Shown here: piece by piece, positions 6,577 to 14,509 of the stretch
Numbering within the stretch: position 1 is the first letter of the stretch
Layout: the number at the start of each line of letters is the position of its first letter
From: Bacteroidota bacterium
GTDB lineage: Bacteria > Bacteroidota > Bacteroidia > B-17B0 > Aurantibacillaceae
DNA length: 16,090 nt
Reading direction: 5' to 3'
Assembly (NCBI GenBank): GCA_025360565.1
Contig: JANYBY010000187.1
Location: 1 to 16,090, forward strand
The notes under the pieces: model-generated
Told to the model about the DNA's origin: nothing
Database searches by the model: none
What the model saw: the letters and a program-made list of their open reading frames with translations, nothing else
Made by a program: the position numbers and the translations under genes

Positions 6577-7989
6577 TTATTGATTGTAATATTTATCTAT
6601 CAAATAAAATAAAGCGCCAATTGCACCTGCGCTTAAATTCAATTCGCGTTTATGAATTTTATCAAATGTATCCTGCGCAGTGTGATGAATATCAAAATAC
6701 CTTTGCGTGTCAGGTTCAAAGCCAATGCAAGGCACACCTTGTTTTGCAAGCGGTCCAATATCCGCTCCTCCTCCTCCTTTTTCCACCCGCTCTAACATAT
6801 ACGGGGTAAATAAACTTTTCCATTTACTTACCAATGCGTATAATCCTTTTACGGTATCAACACCAAATGCTCTTGGTGAAAAGCCACCCGCGTCTGTTTC
6901 CAAAGCGGCTAAATGTTTTTCCTTTTTATCTTGCGCCCATTTTCCGTACGCATTACCCCCCGCTAAACCATTTTCTTCATTCATAAAAGCCACCGCGCGA
7001 ATACTGTGTTTTGGTTTTATTCCTAATTTTTTGAACATAGCTAATACTTCAATGCTTTGCACCACGCCGGCTCCGTCATCATGCGCGCCCTGTCCGTTAT
7101 CCCACGCATCTAAATGTCCGCCGGTTATAATATATTCGTTTGGTTTTTCGCTGCCAAAAATTTGTCCAACCACATTAAACGACGGCGCATCGGGTAACGT
7201 TTCGCAATTTGTTTCAATAAAAATGGTAAGCTCTTTATCTTTTTGCAAGGTCTCTACTAAAAGATCAGCAGCTTTATAAGAGATTGCAAGTGTAGCGATC
7301 TTTATTTTGCTCACCGCCGTATCGTAATTCATATTTCCGGTATGCGGTTCGTCATCGGCAAGAGAGGTCATGCTCCTAACAATACAAGCAATGGCCCCAT
7401 ATTTAGCCGCTTTACTGGCTCCTTTACCGCGGTACGGAACAGTTTCGCCATACGCGGTTCCGGTGCGCACATGCGACTGATCAAAAAACACATTGTAAAA
7501 AACCACTTTTCCTTTTACCTCTTTTTCTCCTAACTTTTCCAATTCCTCCCAACTTCTTACTTCTATCACTTTTCCGCGAACCCCTGCCGGACCTGTTCCT
7601 ATTGAGTTACCGAGAGCACAACAATTTAATAATTTATTGATGTTTGCTTTTGGCGATGACAGAACACATTTTTCTTTTTTACCGCGAACCCAATGCGGCA
7701 CCATGCAAGGCTGTAAAATAACGGTATCGGCGCCCGCTTCATACATGGCTTTTTTTGCCCACTTAACGGCCAATTCAGCTTCGGGACTCCCGCTTAAGCG
7801 ACCACCAATTTTTGTAGCTAAATATTCTAAGTTAGAATAGGTATTACTTTTGGTTAAATAATAATTGTATATTTTTTTAATGGTTGAAGAATCTGTTTGA
7901 GAAGAAACCGAATTGGTTAAAATGATAAAAAACAAAATAATTGCCTTTACATCGGGGGACCAAAACCCTTTTTTTATTAATGTGAACAT
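6577..7989 (-). CDS. Secreted M28-family zinc metallopeptidase with PA domain
   Basis: A 470-residue co-catalytic di-zinc exopeptidase of the M28 (carboxypeptidase Q/aminopeptidase-like) family, probably acting in the periplasm or outside the cell. Residues 1-30 form an export signal with a long N-region (hydrophobic KAIILFFIILTNSVSSQ). A protease-associated insert spans about 120-260 (GKVVFYNVFFD, YRGKGASKAAKYGAIACIVRS). All expected metal and catalytic residues are visible: His292 and Asp294 (GGHLDAWD), bridging Asp304/305 (AHDDGAG), Glu338/339 (NEEN), Asp366 (ETDAGG) and His436 (HHTAQDTFD). No sorting domain follows the catalytic domain. It lies 29 nt downstream of hepT on the same strand, and I see no good promoter in that gap, so readthrough from mntA-hepT or its own weak promoter are both possible. 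The specific peptide substrate cannot be told. Confidence 0.93.
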   Translation of the reverse strand: MFTLIKKGFWSPDVKAIILFFIILTNSVSSQTDSSTIKKIYNYYLTKSNTYSNLEYLATKIGGRLSGSPEAELAVKWAKKAMYEAGADTVILQPCMVPHWVRGKKEKCVLSSPKANINKLLNCCALGNSIGTGPAGVRGKVIEVRSWEELEKLGEKEVKGKVVFYNVFFDQSHVRTGTAYGETVPYRGKGASKAAKYGAIACIVRSMTSLADDEPHTGNMNYDTAVSKIKIATLAISYKAADLLVETLQKDKELTIFIETNCETLPDAPSFNVVGQIFGSEKPNEYIITGGHLDAWDNGQGAHDDGAGVVQSIEVLAMFKKLGIKPKHSIRAVAFMNEENGLAGGNAYGKWAQDKKEKHLAALETDAGGFSPRAFGVDTVKGLYALVSKWKSLFTPYMLERVEKGGGGADIGPLAKQGVPCIGFEPDTQRYFDIHHTAQDTFDKIHKRELNLSAGAIGALFYLIDKYYNQ

Positions 7990-8018
7990 TTTAAATACTT
8001 TATACGTGAATTAATATT

Positions 8019-8372
8019 TTACTTCAGTAACTTTTTGACAGTTGATTTTAATTGCGGTAAATAATTTTTACAAATTTCAAAAACAGCTTCATAGTCCAAT
8101 ACCTCATAATGATGGGAAATGAAATCACGAAACTTAATGATGTTATCCCAGTTTACTTCGGGGTTTGAATGGTAAAGAGAGGGATTTTTTACAACAACTT
8201 TTTTTACATTTTCCCCTATTGCCTGTAATCGAATGGTTACTGCGTCCAGCAACAACCCGGCGGCCTTATTCCCTGTAAGTTGTGAAGGATTGTCGATTGC
8301 GCTCATGCGGTCTTCAACGATCAAGATATGATTCAGGATGGATTGATATGTAAACCGGATATCATCAGACAT
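8019..8372 (-). CDS. hepT: HepT-like HEPN ribonuclease toxin
   Basis: A 117-residue all-alpha protein of the HEPN/DUF86 family. The catalytic RX4HXY motif is intact: RDFISHHY, Arg82, His87, Tyr89. In characterised HepT/MntA systems the HEPN protein is an RNase toxin whose active-site tyrosine region is AMPylated by the MNT partner. Partner identity is strongly supported: the start overlaps the end of mntA by 8 nt, the usual antitoxin-first order. The gene looks complete and undamaged. Activity in this host is inferred from motif conservation only. Confidence 0.92.
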   Translation of the reverse strand: MSDDIRFTYQSILNHILIVEDRMSAIDNPSQLTGNKAAGLLLDAVTIRLQAIGENVKKVVVKNPSLYHSNPEVNWDNIIKFRDFISHHYEVLDYEAVFEICKNYLPQLKSTVKKLLK

Positions 8373-8655
8373 AAACCATGTCCTTTTTTATCCTGTTTAA
8401 AAATTGATCCGTAATATGTGGGCCCTTACGAATAAGGTCCACTTTTTTTTGAAGAAGTTTTTCGAGGTAAATGTACGCACTCATTAAATTATTAAAATCA
8501 ATGGATTTAAAACTAACCAGCAGATCAACATCACTATTCGGATTTTCATCACCGCGCGCATAAGAACCAAACAGGGCAAGTTCTTCTATACCAAACCTAT
8601 TTGCAAGATTTGTTTTTTCCTTCTTTAAAATACTTAAAACCTGTTGGTTTGTCAT
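8365..8655 (-). CDS. mntA: MntA-like minimal nucleotidyltransferase antitoxin
   Basis: A 96-residue minimal nucleotidyltransferase of the DNA polymerase beta superfamily. The GSX10DXD motif is intact: Gly30-Ser31, then YARGDENPNS, then Asp42 and Asp44; a third acidic residue, Asp73, sits in KKVDLI. Characterised MntA proteins use ATP to attach AMP to HepT and so switch off its RNase activity. The start is the only ATG that leaves the whole N-terminal helix and GS motif intact. A TAnnTTTG box ends 4 nt before the ATG, which would give a leaderless or nearly leaderless transcript. mntA and hepT overlap by 8 nt and must be one operon. Confidence 0.92.
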   Translation of the reverse strand: MTNQQVLSILKKEKTNLANRFGIEELALFGSYARGDENPNSDVDLLVSFKSIDFNNLMSAYIYLEKLLQKKVDLIRKGPHITDQFLNRIKKDMVYV

Positions 8656-8659
8656 AAAA

Positions 8660-8667
8660 CAAATTTA
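8660..8667 (-). promoter_or_regulatory. Candidate -7 box for mntA-hepT, leaderless geometry
   Basis: On the minus strand this reads TAAATTTG, an exact TAnnTTTG match, followed by TTTT and the mntA ATG. The consensus geometry would place the transcript start on or next to the start codon. No -33 TTTG is visible, so the element could be chance. Confidence 0.4.
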
Positions 8668-8714
8668 CGAAATAATTTTATAAATGAGAATTGTGGCTTT
8701 TTCATGGGAACCCT

Positions 8715-9008
8715 TTATTTTATTACAATTTGTTCAACCAGTTTATAACCGCAAAATTTATTAATGTTTTTTAAAAGTTCTTCTTTTCTGAATGACAATT
8801 CGTGTTTAAGCGCGGCCGATTTAAGCGTTACAAAAACTATTTTTTGATTAAAAAAAATATCGGTGGTGTTAACCGAAATGGCTTCACCGGCTATATCTTT
8901 CCAGTTTTTTTTTACCGAGAACTGCGACATTTTCACATCTAAGTTTTCTTGCTTGAACAGTTGCGTAATGGCATCGCCGAGTTTTATGAGATTTGTTTTT
9001 CGTGCCAT
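8715..9008 (-). CDS. DUF721 / DciA-like protein
   Basis: A 97-residue protein matching the short DUF721 (PF05258) form typical of Bacteroidota. Seen: an N-terminal LGDAITQLFKQENLD helix, a central VKKNWKDIAGEAI segment (the family's W-x-x-(I/V)-x-G signature), then a KIVFVTLKSAALKHELSF strand-helix block and the C-terminal VEQIVIK. In bacteria lacking DnaC/DnaI, DciA proteins of this family load the replicative helicase DnaB. Transfer of that role to this short form is an inference. It follows purE with 55 nt between them, a gap that contains an 18-bp palindrome, and lies 59 nt upstream of mntA. Confidence 0.82.
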   Translation of the reverse strand: MARKTNLIKLGDAITQLFKQENLDVKMSQFSVKKNWKDIAGEAISVNTTDIFFNQKIVFVTLKSAALKHELSFRKEELLKNINKFCGYKLVEQIVIK

Positions 9009-9026
9009 TTTTTTATTTCTCGCAGA

Positions 9027-9044
9027 TCCCGATAGCTATCGGGA
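9027..9044. repeat. 18-bp perfect palindrome between purE and the DUF721 gene
   Basis: TCCCGATAGCTATCGGGA is a perfect inverted repeat with no loop. It lies 19 nt upstream of the DUF721 ATG and 20 nt downstream of the purE stop. On the minus strand it is followed by ATCTGCGAG and then A-rich sequence, not a U tract, so it is not a standard intrinsic terminator. I recall similar CCCGATAGCTATCGGG sequences between genes in other Bacteroidota genomes, which suggests a dispersed repeat or a protein-binding site. That recollection needs a search. Confidence 0.75.
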
Positions 9045-9063
9045 GCAAAGAGAGCATAGTTGA

Positions 9064-9555
9064 TTATTTCTTCAGATCATCCGAAGCCTTATTTACTTTT
9101 TGTTTTAATGCTTCTTTAAAAGAAATTATTTTATTCAAACCATCAACATTGCTGCAATAAATAATTTGAGCCGCTAAAATTCCCGCGTTTTGCGCAGCGT
9201 TAACAGCCACAGTTGCAACCGGAACACCATTTGGCATTTGTACAATACTTAATAAACTGTCCCATCCATCAATACTGTTACTGCTTTTTACCGGAACACC
9301 AATAACAGGTAACGGCGTTAACGATGCCACCATGCCGGGTAAATGCGCCGCACCGCCTGCTCCGGCAATAATAACATTTAGTCCTCGGGTATGCGCGTTC
9401 TTAGCATACTCGAACATTTTTTCGGGAGTACGGTGTGCCGACACAATATCCATTTCGAAAGGAATACCCAACTCTTTTAAAACATCTGCGGCAGCTTGCA
9501 TTACCGGCAGATCGCTGTTACTTCCCATGATGATTCCTACTTTTGGCTTTGTCAT
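9064..9555 (-). CDS. purE: N5-carboxyaminoimidazole ribonucleotide mutase
   Basis: Class I PurE, 163 residues, which converts N5-CAIR to CAIR in de novo purine synthesis. It normally works after PurK, which is not in this window. Conserved active-site blocks are all present: IIMGSNSDLPVM (residues 8-19), SAHRTPE (39-45, His41), AGAGGAAHLPGMVAS (64-78, His71) and QMPNGVPVATVAVN. The last block has Asn where many PurE proteins have Gly (MPGGVPVAT), a small deviation that I would not read as loss of function. The C-terminal tail is Lys-rich. The gene is flanked by two intergenic repeat elements, one on each side, and lies 84 nt downstream of lpdA. Confidence 0.96.
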   Translation of the reverse strand: MTKPKVGIIMGSNSDLPVMQAAADVLKELGIPFEMDIVSAHRTPEKMFEYAKNAHTRGLNVIIAGAGGAAHLPGMVASLTPLPVIGVPVKSSNSIDGWDSLLSIVQMPNGVPVATVAVNAAQNAGILAAQIIYCSNVDGLNKIISFKEALKQKVNKASDDLKK

Positions 9556-9571
9556 TTCTTAATTTTTATTG

Positions 9572-9601
9572 CCGCGGATTACGCAGATTTACACAGATTA
9601 A
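9572..9601. repeat. Three-unit 10-bp tandem repeat between lpdA and purE
   Basis: Three consecutive 10-mers share the pattern (C)(R/Y)CRGATT(W)A: CCGCGGATTA (9572-9581), CGCAGATTTA (9582-9591) and CACAGATTAA (9592-9601). The block starts 16 nt upstream of the purE ATG, so it would lie in its leader or promoter. The 10-bp period is close to one helical turn. I recall similar degenerate repeats of the CGCAGATTTA/CACAGATTAA kind between genes in other environmental bacterial genomes; their origin is unclear to me. Confidence 0.7.
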
Positions 9602-9639
9602 TTTATATTTTATTCATTAAATTTTGCTCATTTTTTAAC

Positions 9640-11046
9640 TTAAATATGTAAAGCGCGTTTCGCTGTTGCGTCCAAACAAGCTTCTTTCATTGCTTCGGTA
9701 AATGTAGGATGTGCGTGACTCATTCTGCTTACATCTTCTGCACTTGCCCTGTATTCCATTGCCACCACAGCTTCGGCTATCATGTCGGCTGTTCTTGGAC
9801 CGATCATGTGCACTCCTAAAATTTCATCCGTAGCTTCATCGGCCAATACTTTTACAAATCCATCCGTATCCATACTTGCGCGTGCACGTCCGCTTGCTTT
9901 AAACGGAAAATTTCCGACCTTATATTTTTTTCCTTGTTCTTTTAATTGCTCTTCGGTATAACCAACAGCCGCAACTTCAGGCCATGTATACACAACACCG
10001 GGAATTAAATTGTAATTAATATGTGGTTTTTGTCCCATTAAATGTTCAGCCACAAAAACACCTTCTTCCTCTGCTTTGTGCGCCAACATTGCGCCTTTAA
10101 CCACATCGCCAATGGCATAAATTCCATCTACACTTGTTTTTAAATGATCATCGGTTTCTATTCTTCCACGGTTATCTACTTTTACGCCAATTTTATCAAG
10201 GCCTAAATTTTCGGTATAAGGTTTTCTTCCCACAGCCATTAAACAATAATCGCCTTTAATATCTACTTTTTCATCTTTAGAATTTAAGGCACTAACGGTT
10301 ACCTCCTTGCCGTTTGATTTAACACCTGTAACCTTGTGTTTAAATAAATATTCGAAGCCTAAATTCTTTTTTAATACGCGTTGTAATTCTTTGCTTAATG
10401 ATCCGTCCATTCCCGGGATCAACCTATCCATAAATTCCACTACAATAACTTTTGTGCCCATGCGTCCGTAAACACTTCCCAGCTCAAGACCTATAACACC
10501 GCCGCCGATAATAATTAATTGTTTTGGGATCTCGGTTAACTCTAAGGCTTCGGTTGAAGTAATGATGCGTTTTTTATCAATTTCAATTCCCGGTAAGGTG
10601 GAAGGTTTAGAACCTGTTGCTATAATTGTTTTTGCGGTTTCAATTTGTTCTTTACTGCCATCGGCTTTTGCAATTTCAATTGTGTTTTTTGTAACAAAGG
10701 TACCGTGACCGGTTATAACAGTAATTTTATTTTTTTTCATTAAAAAATTAATTCCGTCCACCGTCATTTTCACAACCCCGCGCTTGCGCTCAATCATTTG
10801 TTTTAAATTCACCTTGGGTGATTTTACTTCGATGCCATGTTCTTCGAAATGATGCACTGAATTATAAAAATGTTCGCTTGAATCTAACAATGCTTTTGAG
10901 GGAATACATCCCACATTTAAACAGGTTCCGCCAAGCGAAGGGTATTTTTCTATCAGCGCGGTTTTCATTCCTAATTGGGCGCAGCGGATAGCAGCTACAT
11001 AACCTCCCGGGCCCGAACCAATAATTGTTACATCAAATTTTTCCAT
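9640..11046 (-). CDS. lpdA: Dihydrolipoyl dehydrogenase (E3)
   Basis: A 468-residue flavoprotein disulfide reductase that reoxidises dihydrolipoamide in the 2-oxoacid dehydrogenase complexes and the glycine cleavage system, passing electrons through FAD to NAD+. Seen: the N-terminal FAD site GSGPGG (residues 10-15), the redox-active disulfide GGTCLNVGCIPSKALL (Cys42, Cys47), the NAD site GGGVIG (181-186), the second FAD motif YAIGDVV, and the C-terminal catalytic dyad in HAHPTFTEA (His446, Glu451). Length and all key residues are normal. No E1 or E2 genes are nearby, so this is probably the shared E3. It is separated from the Lnt gene upstream by about 150 nt, in which I see no clear terminator or RNA. 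Confidence 0.97.
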   Translation of the reverse strand: MEKFDVTIIGSGPGGYVAAIRCAQLGMKTALIEKYPSLGGTCLNVGCIPSKALLDSSEHFYNSVHHFEEHGIEVKSPKVNLKQMIERKRGVVKMTVDGINFLMKKNKITVITGHGTFVTKNTIEIAKADGSKEQIETAKTIIATGSKPSTLPGIEIDKKRIITSTEALELTEIPKQLIIIGGGVIGLELGSVYGRMGTKVIVVEFMDRLIPGMDGSLSKELQRVLKKNLGFEYLFKHKVTGVKSNGKEVTVSALNSKDEKVDIKGDYCLMAVGRKPYTENLGLDKIGVKVDNRGRIETDDHLKTSVDGIYAIGDVVKGAMLAHKAEEEGVFVAEHLMGQKPHINYNLIPGVVYTWPEVAAVGYTEEQLKEQGKKYKVGNFPFKASGRARASMDTDGFVKVLADEATDEILGVHMIGPRTADMIAEAVVAMEYRASAEDVSRMSHAHPTFTEAMKEACLDATAKRALHI

Positions 11047-11196
11047 ATAAATTTTAGATTAGATTTCTTAAAATGAAGCTCTAATTTACAGTTTTTTTTC
11101 TTCTGGCAATCGAATTTTTTTCTTTAATTATATGGAATCTCTAAAGATTTAGAAGGGCCGAATATCCTGCTCAATATCTGGGAAACAAGCGGTTAC

Positions 11197-12792
11197 TTAT
11201 TTCTTAAACCTTAAGAAAATAGAAAACAAGATCAACAAAATTGATATTATTACAGAAGTGTAAGATATCAAATCGCCAAAACGAGAGAATAAAGTAAGCT
11301 CTTTATTTGGGGTAATATTTTTTTGGATCACAGCTTCCGTCCAGTATTTTGTGGCGTCTGAAATATTTCCGAATTCATCCATAAAACAACTGACGCCTGT
11401 ATTGGCGCAGCGCGCGATCTGTCTGCGATTCTCGATCGCCCTTAAGCGTGCGTAATTTAAATGATCAACATACCCCGGACTGTCATCCCACCAGCCATCG
11501 TTAGTAATAATAAAAATAAATGTGGCGCCTTTGCGAATATATTCGGTAACAAAATCAGAAAAAACACTTTCGTAACAAATTACGGGGGCAACGCCTATAG
11601 CATTTTTTGGGTTTTTAAAACTTACACGCTCCTCCTGAGTACCGAGGCTTCCCATGGTGCCACCCATATCAAGCGCCAGTTTTTCGAGTGGTTTAAATAA
11701 TGCCGGAAAAGGCATGCGTTCAACCGCCGGAACTAATTTTGACTTATTGTAGATCTGAATATTTTTTGACGTATCAATTTGCAAAGCCGTATTGAACGAA
11801 TCGTAAAATTCATCGTCGTCACTCCACTTTTTGGCCGTTGCCGAAATTTTTTCTCCTTTTTGATAATGTTTATTGTAATCGGCTCCTGTAATAATTATAA
11901 GGTTGGGAAACCTCGCCAAAATACTGTCACGCAAAAATTTTACCGACATGGAAGTTTCCACTTTTCCTTCCCAAATTTGTTCTGTAATAAAAGTTTCTGG
12001 CAACACTAAATAATTTGTTTGCGAATTGAGCTTCCCCTTTATTTGCTTTAATAAATTTTGTAATTGAATTTCGGGTTCCAAAATAAATTTGGCGTTGTAT
12101 GGATCCACATTGGGTTGTACAATCACAACATTCGACTTTTGTTCAAGCGATAACGGTTTTCGCACCAATAAAATTATGTAGGAAAACAAAATGGGTACAA
12201 TTATACCGGCCGCAACTTTAAAAATGGGGGCGGAAAATAATTTTAGTTTTTGATTATTTTTAATGAGATTAAAAACTAAAATATTTACAAATAAGACCCA
12301 CGAACTTCCGCCCGAACTTCCTGTAAATTCAAACCATTGTACCCAGGTATGTTTGTATGCAAAAACATTTCCGAGCGTGAGCCAGATCCAGGCAAGATCC
12401 CACAAGCCGTGTAAATGCTCCCACGCCAGCCATAATGGTATGAGCAGCCAAATGGCGACGGGTTTTTTTATTCTGTTCTTTATGTTCGAAAAAGTTAAAA
12501 AAACGATGGCCATTAATAAGGCATTTGCTACCCAAGCCATAATTGCTCCGCCTAATGAGGCGTAACTGATCCACCAGGTAACTAAAATATTCCAGGTTAA
12601 AAATGTAAAGTAGGCAAGCCCGAATACTTTTAATTTTCGTTTAGGAGTATTATTGGTTATTAAATTATCCTCAACAATTAATAAGGGCACAAACGCGAAA
12701 AAAATAACAATGGCCATTCCCAAATACCAGGCGCACGAAAGCATGCAGGCAGAAAATAAGCATAAGAATAGGTTTTTGAATTTTACCGGCAT
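11197..12792 (-). CDS. lnt: Apolipoprotein N-acyltransferase
   Basis: A 531-residue inner-membrane enzyme that adds the third acyl chain to the N-terminal cysteine of lipoproteins. The first ~210 residues contain several membrane helices, residues about 220-480 form a periplasmic nitrilase-like (CN hydrolase) domain, and a final helix lies near 508-527. The catalytic triad is complete: Glu266 (VLPETF), Lys350 (YNKSKLVP) and Cys406 (VICYES). The VERMPF segment after the lysine matches the usual VPxxExxPF pattern. It fits a genome that encodes lipoproteins such as the one at 6357-6575. A one-mismatch -7 box, TATCTTCG, lies on the minus strand at 12799-12806. The C-terminal helix followed by FRFKK looks complete. 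Confidence 0.95.
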   Translation of the reverse strand: MPVKFKNLFLCLFSACMLSCAWYLGMAIVIFFAFVPLLIVEDNLITNNTPKRKLKVFGLAYFTFLTWNILVTWWISYASLGGAIMAWVANALLMAIVFLTFSNIKNRIKKPVAIWLLIPLWLAWEHLHGLWDLAWIWLTLGNVFAYKHTWVQWFEFTGSSGGSSWVLFVNILVFNLIKNNQKLKLFSAPIFKVAAGIIVPILFSYIILLVRKPLSLEQKSNVVIVQPNVDPYNAKFILEPEIQLQNLLKQIKGKLNSQTNYLVLPETFITEQIWEGKVETSMSVKFLRDSILARFPNLIIITGADYNKHYQKGEKISATAKKWSDDDEFYDSFNTALQIDTSKNIQIYNKSKLVPAVERMPFPALFKPLEKLALDMGGTMGSLGTQEERVSFKNPKNAIGVAPVICYESVFSDFVTEYIRKGATFIFIITNDGWWDDSPGYVDHLNYARLRAIENRRQIARCANTGVSCFMDEFGNISDATKYWTEAVIQKNITPNKELTLFSRFGDLISYTSVIISILLILFSIFLRFKK

Positions 12793-12964
12793 AAAAAGCG
12801 AAGATAGTATTTATTAAAGCCCTTTCATAATTCCGCTGAAGGATCAAGAAGCTGAATTACGTTAAACGACTATCCAATGGCTTTATAAACACCCTTACCA
12901 AATATGTTTAAATCTTATTCTCATTTTTTAAGAAAATTTTAGCTTCTTTTCACTGATTTAGCAG

Positions 12965-12972
12965 TATATTCG
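12965..12972 (+). promoter_or_regulatory. Weak candidate -7 box for the helicase gene
   Basis: TATATTCG differs from TAnnTTTG at one position and lies 16 nt upstream of ATG 12989. It overlaps the region between TTG 12977 and its upstream sequence, favouring the ATG as start. The rest of the 196-nt divergent gap 12793-12988 holds no gene or clear hairpin that I can see. Confidence 0.3.
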
Positions 12973-12988
12973 CAAGTTGCATTTTTTT

Positions 12989-14509
12989 ATGATTGACGAA
13001 ACGATTCCCACAGGTACTACAAACGAACCGCGTAAGCTTTATCCCTTTCAGGAGCAAGCTGTAAATAATATATTTAATCGCCTGGTTGAACTTCCTAAGA
13101 ACGCCAATCTTTTATTTCAATTACCAACAGGCGGCGGCAAAACCATTATTTTTAGCGAGATCGCTAAACGCTATATGGAAAAATTTAACCGTAAGGTTTT
13201 AATTTTAACGCACCGTATTGAGTTAAGCAAACAAACATCGGATGTACTTGCAGAATTGGGTATTAATAATAAAGTAATAAACAGCGAGGTAAAACAATTG
13301 CCTCAGCAAAGCCATTACCAAAGTTTTACCGCCCTTGTTGAAACATTAAATAACCGCTTGCAGGAAAACGACCAGTTTTTGGAAGATATTGGTTTAGTGA
13401 TCGTGGATGAAGCGCACAACAACTCGTTCCGGAAAATTTTTCATTATTTTAATGATGTAAATATTTTAGGCGTTACCGCAACGCCATTGAGCAGCAATAA
13501 AAAATTACCGCTTTATCAAACTTACAGCGATTTAATTGTGGGCGAAAGTATTTCAACCCTAATTGAACAAGGTTATTTATGCGAAGGACAAACTTATAGT
13601 TTTGATGTTAACCTTAGCTCTTTGCGCGTGGGGAACAATGGCGAATTTACAGTTGGTTCTCACGAAATGCTGTACACCCAAGCCATTATGCAAAGTAAAA
13701 TAATTGATGCGTATGAAGAAATTGGCAAGGGCACAAAAACATTGATCTTTAACGCCGGTATTTTAACCAGCATTGCTGTTTATGAAACATTTAAGAAAAA
13801 AGGTTTGCCTGTGCGCCATTTGGACAGCACCTTTAGTGATAAAGACAGAGCCGAGACTTTGGAATGGTTTAGAAAAACAAAAAACGGCATTTTAACCTCG
13901 GTAAGTATTTTAACAACAGGTTTTGATGAGCCCGAAGTGGAAACAATTATGCTTAACCGCGCAACAAAATCATTAACGCTGTACCATCAAATGATAGGCC
14001 GGGGTAGCCGTGTGTTGCCAAATAAAAAAACATTTAAGATCATTGATCTTGGAAATAATTCGCGCAGGTTCAATTTATGGCAATATCCCATTGACTGGAA
14101 ACATGTGTTTGTTGCCCCGCATTTATATTTGGAGCACCGTTATAAAGATGAGTGGGATTACGAATTAGTTAACGATTACGATCTGCCACCTGAAATTAAA
14201 GAACGCTTTTTAAATTCAAGTGCCGAGTCGTTTATAGTACGCGACAGGTATACAATGGCATTGCGAAAAGGATTGAAACCGCAGGTGGTTCTGGATGAAA
14301 GTTTGGAAGACCATTTTGCGCGTATTAAAGATAATGCTTCTGATTTTGACGAAGCTTTTGAATTATTTAATCTCTTGAACGAAGAAATGAAATACCGCGT
14401 TAAACAATTCGGTAAATGTATTAACGCCACAAATAACCACAGCGATTGGCAGTACCAGACATACGCCGCTAAATTACGCCGCAGGCTTCTTACTTATTTT
14501 GTGGAATAA
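12989..14509 (+). CDS. SF2 DEAH-box helicase (SSL2/type III Res-like)
   Basis: A 506-residue superfamily 2 helicase of the COG1061/ResIII type. Numbered from ATG 12989: a YPFQEQAV Q-motif-like start (about 18-25), Walker A PTGGGKT (Lys51), motif Ia LILTHR, motif II DEAH (140-143), motif III VTATP (about 162-166), motifs IV-V (TLIFNAG, SVSILTTGFDEPE) and motif VI QMIGRGSR (334-341). All motor motifs are intact. The C-terminal ~140 residues (about 365-506) match no domain I recognise. A TTG at 12977 allows four extra residues, but the ATG fits better. No methyltransferase, nuclease or other partner of restriction or defence systems adjoins it. The next gene overlaps its stop in a TAATG. It may serve general DNA/RNA maintenance; substrate unknown. 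Confidence 0.92.
   Translation: MIDETIPTGTTNEPRKLYPFQEQAVNNIFNRLVELPKNANLLFQLPTGGGKTIIFSEIAKRYMEKFNRKVLILTHRIELSKQTSDVLAELGINNKVINSEVKQLPQQSHYQSFTALVETLNNRLQENDQFLEDIGLVIVDEAHNNSFRKIFHYFNDVNILGVTATPLSSNKKLPLYQTYSDLIVGESISTLIEQGYLCEGQTYSFDVNLSSLRVGNNGEFTVGSHEMLYTQAIMQSKIIDAYEEIGKGTKTLIFNAGILTSIAVYETFKKKGLPVRHLDSTFSDKDRAETLEWFRKTKNGILTSVSILTTGFDEPEVETIMLNRATKSLTLYHQMIGRGSRVLPNKKTFKIIDLGNNSRRFNLWQYPIDWKHVFVAPHLYLEHRYKDEWDYELVNDYDLPPEIKERFLNSSAESFIVRDRYTMALRKGLKPQVVLDESLEDHFARIKDNASDFDEAFELFNLLNEEMKYRVKQFGKCINATNNHSDWQYQTYAAKLRRRLLTYFVE

Noticed and set aside
6707..7279. 190-codon open frame on the + strand inside the M28 peptidase gene
   Set aside because: It is antisense to a gene with every catalytic residue in place, and its product is a Pro/Ser/Cys-rich sequence with no domain or export signal. 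It is a shadow of the opposite strand.
9027..9044. Palindrome as a rho-independent terminator of purE
   Set aside because: No T tract follows it on the minus strand, and the hairpin has no loop in its perfect form. It is kept as a repeat only.
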